This document shows, in pieces, positions 30,062 to 41,413 of a stretch of 64,000 nucleotides of DNA. This DNA comes from Trichoplusia ni. Taxonomy: Eukaryota > Arthropoda > Insecta > Lepidoptera > Noctuidae. Positions within the stretch are counted from its first letter, which is position 1, and every line of letters begins with the position of its first letter. The stretch is taken from assembly GCF_003590095.1 (NCBI RefSeq), contig NC_039487.1, positions 13,189,794-13,253,793 of the forward strand, read 5' to 3'. The notes under the pieces are model-generated. The model ran no database searches, had not been told where the DNA came from, and was given only the letters and a program-made list of their open reading frames with translations. A program made the position numbers and the translations under genes.

Positions 30062-32539
30062 ACACTGGCCGAGACGAAAGCATGCGGTATGGACCTGGGG
30101 TAAATTATATATGATAAGCCTAATACAACCAGTAAAAAAACTAACAAAGTTATTGACAGGGTATGGAAATGAGACGTTTTGGGCTCTAAGAAAATATAAT
30201 ATACAACAATTTTCACGTAATCTAATCTTAAACTATGTATGCAAAGAATGTGTTATGAGAACTTGCCTACTGATAAACATACCTACATGCTATAGATAAA
30301 TTGCACCCAGACACTAGTCGTAAAGCGTAGGTAGGACTACGTCCGTAAGGTTGCTTATACAAACGTACAAGCGTACTAACGAGACGCCGCAGCAGTAGTA
30401 GGCATCACAATTTATGCGCTGTTTCACGTCCAAGTGTAAATGCAGCTGTATTGCAATAAACAGGTACATAATAAACATTGTCAGAATAGAGAAAAGACTA
30501 ATTATTTTCTTTAAAAAACATATATGCGCGATTACTAACATAAAAAAAATCTCAGTGAGTAAATCAGCAATAAAATTGTATTTTCGTACTGGTCCTTCTG
30601 TTTACAGTATTATCCAGCCCAGATTTCGTAACACACGTGTTGAACTGCGCCGTTGAGTCGCGCGTATCCAAGGACCGCATGTCAAATCAGAGAGAGTTAA
30701 TTAGACGAATGTTATCAGAAATTCCGTTACGGATGTGACAAGTATGGTTGTTGTATTTGGGTTAGTGTTACAAGTTTCCCGCTGCAGGGGATGCTTCTTT
30801 TCACTCTTTATATTTATCCCCTAACTAAGGCTGGCAAGATTAAAACTTAACTTAAAAAGATATGAAATTCTAGAATTATCGTCTAAAGGTTTGTGTTAAG
30901 TAGCTCACCGTCCGACCAGAACCAGAACAAGGCGGACGGGCCTTCCTTGTCCTAAGCGCGCCTCAAAGAATGTCAGATGCCTTAGGGGAACCCATGAGGA
31001 CTGATGCCTCCTGAGCCGGCCGGATTGTCCGAATGGAAACCCTAGCCGTCGTTCAAAATAGGGCAAAGGAAAGAACATGAGTGGAATCTAGTAAGTGAAA
31101 GTATGACACTCCCTTCCGCTTAAACTAAAGAGAGTCCTTTCAGATTTCCCACTGAGAATAAAATATAGTTTTATATGTACATGGAAAAGAAATCACAGAT
31201 CTTTTTATCTTCACAATTCCAAAAAGCTGACTACAAACCACTTTTATTTCAACATTCCAACAGATATCTGAAAATACTTTCTCCAATCACGGACGACAGT
31301 CAGTGCAATGCTAACACTATCTAAATGGCTTGATGCAATTAACCTTTCCTCTTTAACTGTGCGATAGGCAACAAATTGACATGTTGACACTATCACTCGC
31401 TTTCACAAAGACTTCTGGGGGCCAAATACCTTCTCAAAGCAATATTATTTTAGTTGCGCGTGACAGCGCATTACACGGCTTAAAGAATATTTCAACCAAA
31501 TTTCGAAGCCTGATCCACAAAAAAAATAATCACGTAAATTTTGACTACTCATTTTCCCTCTTACAAACCTTTTTTTCAGTTAAAAAGTAGTATAATTATG
31601 TCCTTTATCAGGCTCCAGACTATCTGTGTACTAAATTTCATTACAATCTGTAGTTTTGCCGTGAAAACTAGACAGACAGAAATAGTTTTGCTAGTATAAT
31701 AAATCGCTTCCTCTCGTCATAATTTTCTCTTATAGGTCAACAAAGAACATAGTCCGACATACGTAGAAGAATAAAAGAATCGAGACAAGTCTTTGGATAT
31801 TGAAACATAGATCAAGAGATCGAATTATGCAAATATCTGCGGATATGCGCAGTAACTGCGATATTTGCATAATTTAGTTCCACAAAAATAAATATGTAAA
31901 CTAAAACAGCACAACAACAACAACTATGAACTGGCCAGAGCTAGCATACTCACGATAGTGATTCTTATCATCTTATCGCTACTTAATCATCTCGATAACA
32001 TTTTTTACAATCAATAAAATTATAATAGCTTTATTGCTAACAAGATAAAACTATCGAAAACCACTAAAACATAATAAAAACCATTCGGATCACGTTTTAA
32101 ATAGTTAACGGTATGGACTAAGCACGGATTTGAATTCCGGTACTATAGCCAAAAAAAAAGTTTTTTTTGTCTCGGTCCTTTTGTCTGGTCCTTCGAGACT
32201 CGTATAAATTGGTCCAGACGTTTACTACGTGGAAACATTACAAGGTCAGGTCTCAATAGCCGGCGATAACCCGCAGGACAATTACCTTGGCCGGTACACA
32301 AACAAACGTCATCGCGACGCTGTCAACACAATATACAGTAACCTTATTTTTATTCTACGTATAAATATTACTGACGTTTTTATATTATGACTTTCTGTTA
32401 ATTGTTCTAATACTAACTGTCTATTACGGAAAACCGAATAAGTAAAATAAGAATCGAATTAATTCCCATCCAATTTGGAATCCGTTATCGTCAAACTAAT
32501 CCATAGCTGGAGAGCCTGGTGAAATTTTTAATCCTTCAC
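30062..32539. other. DSTYK upstream region and intergenic DNA
   Basis: The DSTYK promoter should lie just above 30061, but no clear TATA or initiator can be chosen. About 30930-31085 resembles a GC-richer dispersed repeat ('gagccggccggattgtccga'). About 31600-31700 is a Helitron-like fragment ('gtactaaatttcattacaat'). No other gene recognised. Confidence 0.5.
31823..31874. repeat. 15-bp-arm inverted repeat with octamer motifs
   Basis: Arms 31823-31837 and 31860-31874 are perfect reverse complements around a 22-base loop. Each arm contains ATGCAAAT (or its complement), the POU-domain octamer. Confidence 0.8.
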
Positions 32540-32543
32540 TATA

Positions 32544-32933
32544 CACCGTGATTTTTTAGTCGTCTTACAAAAGCTGTGGGCAGCGTTCATGTATCCAATG
32601 ACTAGAACACGTTCATGATAAAAAAATAGGTATTTATGAGATTTGAATAAATTTAGAATGCAATTTTTATTCAATATTATGATGCAATTTGTAGTTTTTT
32701 AGAAACACATCTCTGTTGCGAGCGCGGTCCGAGCCTTGTAACAATGGTGAGGAGCGCGGGCGGCGGCGTTTTTATCATTTTTAAGAGTATATTTCAGATT
32801 TCTCTTGTTTAATTTTTCTTCGTACTTATTATTTTAGTTGATGATAATAAAATAATAATCGCGCCTAGGGGTATTTTACGTCGGATACATGAACTGGGCT
32901 GCTTTTGTAAGACGACTAAAAAATCACCGAGTG
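32544..32933 (-). mobile_element. MITE, copy 2
   Basis: It begins CACCGTGATTTTTTAGTCG and ends with a near reverse complement (CACCGAGTG, a 2-base insertion). Its interior matches the MITE at 24715-25096 in reverse orientation, including 'gagcgcggtccgagccttgt'. It is flanked by TA on both sides. Confidence 0.85.
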
Positions 32934-33284
32934 TAGGCGGAGTCCTAAGTCTAGTCAGGGAAATATTTTTACGCTATACCCGAAAATACTGGAGATGGTA
33001 TTTCTTTATTTAAATCAAAAATAATCCTAAGATGCAGGCATTGGGAGCAAGGTACACAGAGAGAGAGAGAAACCTCCACAAGATTGGCGCGCTATTAAGA
33101 AATACCACTTTCTGGATCAAGCCCTTAACCCAGGAGCCCAACAAGAGCCTAATCAGGTGTAACTGGAAGCCCTAGCTGTCTTATTTTCTTCATTATTATT
33201 TCCTTCCTTAGGTACGTACTCCTTATTTAAGTTCTACACAGAATTTTGCCAATTAAGGATGGTACATATATTGATATTTGTGTT

Positions 33285-33515
33285 TCGGAAGGCACGTTAA
33301 ATTGTGGGTCCCGGCTGTTATTCATGCATCTTTGACAGTCATTACAGGTAAACAGTCACAGGTAAAAAGCTTGAAAAGTGTTGCCCAGATAACTAGGTGG
33401 AGGAGGTCAGATAGGCAGTCGCTCCTTACAAAAAAACTGGAACTTAGCTGAATCCGCTTAGACAGGAAGCCGACCCCAGCATAGTTGGGAAAAGGCTAGG
33501 CCGATGACATATATT
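33285..33515 (+). repeat. Lepidopteran LINE-3'-end-like repeat
   Basis: 'gtttcggaaggcacgttaaa', 'gtgggtcccggctgttatt', 'gaggaggtcagataggcagt', 'gaagccgaccccagcatagt' and 'tgggaaaaggct' form a block I recognise as a common moth and butterfly repeat that normally ends in a GAT-type tail, as a LINE 3' end does. No coding part remains. Confidence 0.55.
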
Positions 33516-34942
33516 GATATGTAGGTTCTGCATTACTTAACATACAAATGCATCTGCATAGAAACAACTAACATCGGAACCGGTTAGATTATTTAGATTA
33601 CAAAAACCTCCAAAACTTAACTTCGACATATTTTACAACATATCCAGTTTCTTATCTTAATTACCTCAATATACCTTACATTTAGAATAGGTATCATCTA
33701 ATTAAATAGTTATAAAACACAGCTTATACTTTGTTGAATTGACTAGATAATGCCAATTAAAAAAAATCTGCTGCATTCGTAGAGGGAGATGAATTTTTAC
33801 TGAATCTCTGAGCGACTTCGGTAAACTGTTACCGGTAAAAAATGGGTTTTCATTTTGGTTTAGATACGAAAAACCCAGAACTAAATTGGTTTTTTAGATT
33901 GAGCACGAAACATGCATAGGGAATTTGGTTTTCACGTATAGTTGTTTTTATTTTTTTGATGTATAGGGGTTTTTAAACTTTATACGTATACTATGTAGCT
34001 ACATTAATCAACGTAGGTATAAATAAATATAGAATGTAAACTAATACTTAAGAAAACTAGATATTACCTAAACATTGTGTCCTGCAGAAAAAATATGACA
34101 GCATATGTCGTGAAATTGCAAAAGAAAGCATTAAGTCCAAAAGAACAGTATTCAAGGAAATTTCTTCTTCATATTATATCCAGATTCCTGATCATACTAG
34201 CGCTAACTGCTATTCCTAACATCCATATTATTGTCTAGTATTTGCCATCTCATTGAGTAATCAAACGAATAAACAATGCCTCGTTATATCAATGACACAT
34301 CAATAATAGTAATTAGTGAAAACTACGGATAAGCTTGAGATCCTCACATAATCGGCTGGTGAATGAATAGTGAACACTTGACTAAATTGCTTCCTCAATT
34401 CTGAAATATCAAGGTTGACGCAGTTATGGACACAATAACTTATGATACAACGAAACAAAACATTATTTTTTTGAACTGCACCGCTTAATAATATTTTTTT
34501 AGAATAAAACGTAAAACAGTCTTCAAATAAAAACTACTGAGCCAAACTTAATGATTTTTTTATGGCACCAAAGGGCAGCTATTTCACGTAACATAAAAAT
34601 ATATACATATCTATAGAATCGTTCCATTCAATTCGAAATTCTGAAGTAAGTAACAAACATAAAAAAGAAACAAAATTAAGAACCTCTTCGAAGCCGGTTG
34701 AAAATTAAGCGGAGTTAATACCTAAATACTTCAGGACGAAAGCAAGAAGAAGAACATACAGATTTGCCGTCTCACTTGCTCAATAACAACAGTTCTGCTA
34801 TTGCAACTTGCAAGCCGTAACAAACAGGGTAGTTCCATCCTCATCCAATTGATTCTGACACAAACCTCCATGTTTAAGATCTTCAAAATATAGACACTGG
34901 TCTTTTTACGGTCTAACAAGAACATAAACATAATATTAATAA
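33516..34942. other. Intergenic, nothing recognised
   Basis: AT-rich. The open frame at 34731-34931 has no recognisable domain. Confidence 0.4.
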
Positions 34943-35142
34943 CTAGATTTTCACCCGCTTCAAGGTCGGTTATATCGCGTTTCCAAGAGAACTTTTCAAA
35001 AGTCCGGGATAAAAACTATGCTATGTTCTTTATCAAGGTCAACTCTGTACCAAATTTCATTAAAATCAGTTCAGTGGTTTAGACGTGAAAGCGTAACAGA
35101 CAGACAGAGTAACTTTCGCATTTATAATATTAATAGTAGGGA
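34943..35142 (-). mobile_element. Non-autonomous Helitron
   Basis: On the minus strand it starts TCCCTACTATTAATATTA and ends in CTAG next to T. It contains a run of 'gtctgt' near the start. Same family as 1906-2136. The 3' hairpin is degraded. Confidence 0.75.
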
Positions 35143-35546
35143 TTTTAGCTAATATTGAATTACTTTATACTGTAATGAATTCAAGCGCAATGCTTTAGTC
35201 TAGTTGGCTCAATCACGCAACTAATATTTGATTGACCTGCATTCAACCAAATTCAGTTAGTTTTAAATCTGTCTTTATTTCGAAAATGCATGCCATAGAA
35301 AAAATATAAACGAAACGTATAAAAAGTATTTGTTCTGTCTGCGCATGTTACTATCAAATAGTCATTTGACGCCTACGTTATAAAAGCCGATATAAATTAT
35401 GTTGACGTCATCAAATCAAGTATTGTGTAAACCAAGTTTACATTATGTGTGCCTATGAGATGCACTGAAGTACCTATGTAGATATAAATCATTTTTGAGT
35501 CGAACTGTAGATTGGTTTTGTAGAGTTATGCATATCTATTTAATAC

Positions 35547-35740
35547 TGGCTATAGCCGCGACTTCGTCCGCGTGGAATTTTATTAAAATTACCTTATTGT
35601 ACTAGTCAAAATATTTTTTTAATACAAGTAGCCTAAGGTCCTCCTTATGTCACCTGCCAGTCACGTTAAAATCGGTCCAACCATTTCCGAGATTAGCGGG
35701 AACGGACAGAATGACAAGCAGACAAAAAATTTAAAAGGTA
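35547..35740 (-). mobile_element. Helitron-like element, end mutated
   Basis: Near its low-coordinate end the plus strand reads 'ctatagccgcgacttcgtcc', the reverse of the Helitron 3' hairpin, but the terminal CTAG is changed. The body includes 'aatctcggaaatggttggac' on the minus strand. The 5' end is not clear. Confidence 0.55.
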
Positions 35741-36721
35741 TATATAAGTATGCATATGCATGTAGTACAAACGGTTATTTTAATATAACATACAGACACT
35801 TAATTTAAAAAAAATAATTATGTACGGACGAAAATTTTGTACTTAGCAATGTTAAGCCAAGTTGTCGTATAGTCAGTCGAAAAGAGGCCAACTTATAAAA
35901 TTAATAACAGTTTTTTTTTGGAAGGTATTCGGCAATTTACGTGATGTTTTGTTTTAAGAACTGTGACTCTAAAAAGCACTCTTGCGGGGGTTTACCGCTG
36001 AACAGAGCGCCAGTCACATCCTCCGTCTGCGAGCATGTCGGAACAAGTCTTGTTTCTTTGTTTCTAGCATTTTGAGAGTTCATCGACTAGCGGTGGGATA
36101 TCATTAAATTGTTAAAACTTGATATACAGTTTAAAAAGTCATTCATGACATAATTTATAAGTTATGTTGTTTTGAAGTGAGAACAAACGACCACAAATAA
36201 TATTTTCTAGACTTTCTCATTAAATTTCTAAATTAAAACCGGTAGAGTGGAAGTCGCGCGAGTTGGAATTACGAAACTAAGGGTTCCGTACGAATAGGCA
36301 AAAAAAAGCATTCGTCAAATTTATTTTATTTTTTTGCTGTTTAGTAATAGGCTTCAGTTTTTTGCCAAAGGTTATGAAACCCTAAAAACACTCAGCAGTT
36401 ACTTAATTTTGTTGCTATTTTAATCAAAAATAGGTGCTACAGCACAATTTTCGTATTTTCACACACTATGACCATCACATCAATCAACACTGCGAAAATA
36501 TAAAATAATCTATTTCTCCCACTACACAGGGAAAACCCCTGTCAATTACGTCATGCCTAACACGGTACCGCATTAGGATATTCAACTTTAATTCATTTAC
36601 ATAAAGACTATATTTGTAGGGACGTGTGGTCGTAGATATGTAGTCTTCTGTACAAGCATTGCGCAATAATGTTAACTACCTGTTAGTCATAGAATATAAA
36701 GTAAGTTGATTGATAATATAT

Positions 36722-36997
36722 TTAGGGTTCTCTAACCAAAGAATAAAAACAAAACCCTAACACTGGGGCTCCGCTGTCTGGCTGTTGCGGTCTGCCATCA
36801 GGCTGTATCTCATGAATTGTGATACCTATACAGTTTCTCTGATAAATGATGACATATTTCTTTTGTCGCTGTAAAAATGTTGAGGATGAGCAGTGGTTTT
36901 TTCAGAAATTAATATGTCTACCAACTTATGGTTTTTTTTAGCCTACTTGTACGGGACTCTTATTGTCGCGCTTCCGACCCGCACTTGACTGGTTTTA
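36722..36997 (-). repeat. Dispersed 'ggttccgt' repeat, complete short copy
   Basis: On the minus strand it runs from 'agtcaagtgcgggtcggaag' through 'ttcatgagatacagcctgat' and 'agccagacagcggagcccca' to 'tagagaaccctaaa'. Partial copies are at 55066-55215, around 36245-36320 and near 56735-56845. It is a widespread lepidopteran repeat whose class I cannot name. Confidence 0.65.
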
Positions 36998-37543
36998 ATG
37001 AACCGTAAAGGCCAACAGCAATAGTAGTGACAATTGAAAACAATTAATTAAGACTATGTTTTTAAACAAATGTTTTAACAATGATATCCATAGTTTGAAT
37101 ACTAATATTAAGTACAAATGAAACAGTACCTATCCTAGTGATGATACCTGTTTATAAGTTATAACAATTGAATAAAATTAATGTTTTATAACACCTTCTC
37201 CTATGTCATAAGCTCGAAGCCCCACAGAGTACCACTGACGGCTTTGGAAGAAGTTGTTACCTTTGAACCCCAAAGAACAAAAGAAAAATTCCAACAAGCT
37301 TAAGAGTGGATTAAGTTAGAATTATCCTAAAACAAACATTACACTGCAAGTCAAATAAGAAACAGCTGTCCATGTAGGTATCATCAAGGTTATTCGCTTT
37401 TCACACGTTGTAACAGCTGTTTATGACAATATGAATACAAATGTCATATTTGTAATTAAAAAGTAATAGTCATTTAAACAATTATGTTCCTATATTGAGA
37501 AGATATACTGGCTTTCTTCACATTTTATAATGTCTGGGTGTAA

Positions 37544-37786
37544 TCTATACTAATATATAAAGCTGAAGAGTTTGTTTGTTTGTTTGAACGCGCTAATCTC
37601 ATGAACTACTGGTTAAATCTTATTGTGTTCAATAGATCATTAATCGAGGAAGGTTTTAGGCTATAAACCATCACGCTACAACTAATAGGAGCCAAGATAC
37701 AATGGAAAATGTGGAAAAAACAGGGTAGATATAAATCATAACTTATATCTTCTAACCATGCGGACGAAGTCAGGGGCAATGACTAG
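37544..37786 (+). mobile_element. Non-autonomous Helitron, 'aaagctgaagag' family
   Basis: Starts TCTATACTAATATATAAAG, ends CTAG, flanked by A and T. It has GTTT repeats and 'cgcgctaatctcatgaacta' near the start and a degraded hairpin (GCGGACGAAGTC) near the end. An inverted copy lies at 38372-38623. Confidence 0.85.
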
Positions 37787-38371
37787 TTTATTTATAATAT
37801 GTGTGTATTTAGAAATATATAAGTATGTTTATTTTATCACTTGTCTAGTACTCATAATACAAGCTTTACTTTGAGATTTGTTAGCTTTATGTGAAAGTTG
37901 TAGAAAATATATAAATGATTGTTGGATGAGATATATTATTACACCACAAATTTGAATGATAAGGAATGTACTTATAAAATAAAGAACCTACTTATTTAAT
38001 ATAAAAATATTAATATTAATTTTAATAAAATAATAAAACAATAAAGAAAAAAAAAACCAATGCAAAATGTGTTAGGTATTTCTATATGTGACACAGAGCC
38101 TGATCTGGACAACTAGGTTTGTTATTATGTGGGGTGTAAAAGATTGATAATAACAGAAATTGAGTGAACCAACTGACAAAACTTGAGTCCTGGTGGTATT
38201 CCATCATTCAAGTAATCTCGCATGTGGCACTACATGATAACTCGCAAATAAAGATTGCAGGAATAGACAGGTAAAAGCTATTTAACAATATTATAAGTTA
38301 TATATTAACTGGGCATGCTTTATTAGACAAAATAATATATTCATTGTTTTGTGACACATTTTATGGCAATA

Positions 38372-38623
38372 CTAGCTGTTCGCGACTTCATCCCCATGGG
38401 TAGAAGATATAAGTTATGATTTATACCTGCCCTGTTTTTTTCACATTTTCCTTTGTATCTTCGCTCCCATTAGTCGCAGCATGATAGTTTATACAATAAA
38501 GCTCCTCAATGAATGGTCTATTCAACACAAAAAGATTTTTTCAATTTAGACCAGTAGTTCCTGAGATTAGCTCGTTCAAACAAACAAACAAACAAACTCT
38601 TCAGCTTTATATATTAGTATTGA
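38372..38623 (-). mobile_element. Non-autonomous Helitron, inverted copy
   Basis: Same family as 37544-37786 in the opposite orientation, with intact TC start and CTAG end and A/T flanks. The 'caaacaaacaaacaaac' run marks its 5' part. Confidence 0.85.
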
Positions 38624-38711
38624 TTTAGTTGTTATTAAGTCTAATGACAGCAACTTGCGAAAGGACCTTAGTTTTGTAATATTCCAAACTTGCTCTTATT
38701 CAGTCTCCTAA

Positions 38712-40690
38712 TCTATATATATAAAAATGAAATGCTGTTCGTTAGTCTCACTAAAACTCGAAAACGGCTGAACTGATTTGGCTTTTTTTGGTCTTGAAAT
38801 ATTCGTTGAAGTCCAGGGAAGGTTTAAACGGTGAGATAATACAAAAAAAATGCGGAAAAGACCAAAAAAATAACAAATTTAATTTATTAAGGTAAAGGCA
38901 CCATATTCCGGTATTGTAGAAGAGAACAGTGTTATTACTACTTTCTGCAAGATACATTATTTAATCAATAATTTAGATGTTTTTTTTTAATAATTTACGT
39001 ACACACACAAATAGTCTTACAAATGATGGCTTTAGTACGTGTAGGTTTTCAAATAATCGCTCAGTTTAAGGCTAGCAGATACTTGAATGCATGTTTCATA
39101 CTAAATTTGCTAAATAGTGTTTTAGATGATAGTTTTATATTGTGTGAGTTTTTGTTTAGTTTAAAATATCATAAGGTTTATATTTTTTATCGAAAACACT
39201 TATCCCTTGAGTATTTCTTCACGCATTGAGGAGAAAATTAAGTTTTTAAATACCGAGCATTTTTAAACACTAAGACTGATTTAAAATCCAAAGACAATAA
39301 AGAGATTTGCCTTTCTCCTTTCCTTAATATTTTTTTCACTCAGAATTAGGAACCAAATGCATTGGAATTAGAATTTTTTAATCGGAATAAGGTGCCTCAG
39401 ACTTCTTTACATTTTTCATTGTTTAACATTTTTATCTTTTTTACAGTCAATCTGTAAGTATATTACAAATTAAGATAAATAACACTTCTAATAAAAAATT
39501 CCAATTCTACGGAAAGGTATATTAAATACTCAGTTTATGTTCTTTTAAGTTATAATGAAAACACCGCGGAATTAGGTGCCTTTACCTTACTTTCCTGTCA
39601 AACATTTGACATATTTTGATGTCTGTCATAGTTTGAAAAGTAAATTAAAAGAAGTCTTTATTGTTTTATATATAGTCATAAAACCTACTTAGTAGCCAGC
39701 GGAGCAGTTACTTACATTTTACTTGATCAGGTAACTTCACAATAAAACTATGACGATGACTAAAAAAGGTAAATCTTTCCCAATGTTTCAAAGGAGCTAA
39801 AATATGGATGATCATAAGGTCCTCAGAATCTATTGAAGAGCGTCAGGAGAGAGTTGATGCTTTTTGAGAACATCAGGCTGCAACTCGCTCCGTAGCGTTA
39901 ATTGCGATTGATTTCTCAGCGTATCTAGAGACAAGTGCAGAACATGATGCGCGACAGTCCGCTGATCGTAAACGTCACGCATTGTATCGCGAGTTGGAGA
40001 CGTTAATTTACTGATGGAAAATTATACTTGAGTTCTCAGCGAAATCGCATATCTACTAATAGGTCTTTTGAAACAAGTGATGAACGTGATGGTGAACAGT
40101 TTGACCGAGATAAACATAAATTTTACCGAACACTTACACAACAAAATATTCATAATCAATTGGAAAGTCAGAAAGAATAACTGGACAAGAAGAGACAGAA
40201 AAAGAGCGCAACGAACATTTGAATTCTGATCGCCTTCGACATTCTTTGAACAATGTCGAAAACACCTGACATAACGTATCAGATGTGTCTCAAAATGTTG
40301 CCGTAAGGCATGGCGGCCTTCCTTAGGTTGATAAGGAACGGAGTGCATTTTCCTATACTCCTATGATTGACTGCGCTACAGATTCCGCCATCAGATATGG
40401 TTCGGTATATATTATGAAGGTGTTAAATGGCAAAAAGAAACAAACGGTATGTTCTTCTCAGTTGGGAAAGTACATATTGAAATATTAAAAAATAATTCAA
40501 AAATATTAAGACTACTATGCGTTGACCATTCACATTCCATCTTTTGATTCCACAGATTTAAGAAGGCCGATTTATGCTGACATTTTAAGTGCAAGCTCAA
40601 GTTTACCACCTTATTGGTTCGGATGATGAATTGGCCTAAAAATTACCCAAAGTTTTTACAAATTAAATATATTTCGTATCGAATTATCAT
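38712..40690 (+). mobile_element. Decayed autonomous Helitron
   Basis: It begins TCTATATATATAAAAATG, then 'ctcactaaaactcgaaaacg', a start I recognise from insect Helitrons. From 39815 to 40265 broken plus-strand frames show the charged repeats found ahead of the Helitron Rep/helicase core (EHQAATRS, DRKRHALYRE, SDRLRHSL). Near 40350-40690 further pieces match the region that follows (CSSQLGKY, then VQAQVYHLIGS after frame changes). Stops and shifts are frequent, and the Rep and helicase motifs themselves were not found. The 3' end is uncertain. Confidence 0.65.
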
Positions 40691-41141
40691 GACCAGACAT
40701 AACACGAGAAAATGACCCACCGGCTCATATTTCTGACCGGCAGAAGCACGCGATCGGTGTGTAAAGGATTGAAACACTCTACCATTCACGGACACAACAA
40801 ACGCGTATTACCTACATAGCATATGTTTAGATTTAGAAGTTTAAGATAATGTAACATTCATCACAAGACTTGCTCCCACGCTATTAGACGACTTTGTTTG
40901 GGTATATACAGATTATGAAGTATATATGAAAAACCCTGTCCGATCTTTGAAGGACAAGTGATTTGCCAGACGTGCAGAAAAGTAACATGGCTTTCTATTT
41001 AGTAAAAGAATTTCCAAAATCGGTTCAGCATATTATGTTGAGATTACCCCCCACAATGTCACAGACTCACAAATTTTACCTCTCTATGATATTATTAAAA
41101 AAATATACCTTAAGTTTATTTTTTCCTATATGCACATAACC

Positions 41142-41413
41142 TACATATACCGACTTATATTATAAAGCTGAAGAGTTTGTCAGGCTTGAACGCCCTAATC
41201 TCAGAAACTACTGAGCGGTATGAAAAAATATTTCAGTGTTAGCCCATTAACTGAGGAAGGCAATAGGATATATATCTACCATCAATCTATGATTAATAGG
41301 AGCAGATCAGTAATGAAATATTTTACAACTAAGGGCAGAAAACTAATCCGATTTAAAAAAAAACCTACGTTATATTTTCTAACCACGCGGACGAAGTCGC
41401 GGGTAACAGCTAG
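41142..41413 (+). mobile_element. Non-autonomous Helitron, 'aaagctgaagag' family
   Basis: 'ataaagctgaagagtttgtc' near the start and a clean 3' end: hairpin ACGCGGACGAAGTCGCGG, then 'gtaacagCTAG' followed by T. The 5' TC end has mutated, so the start is approximate. Confidence 0.8.
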
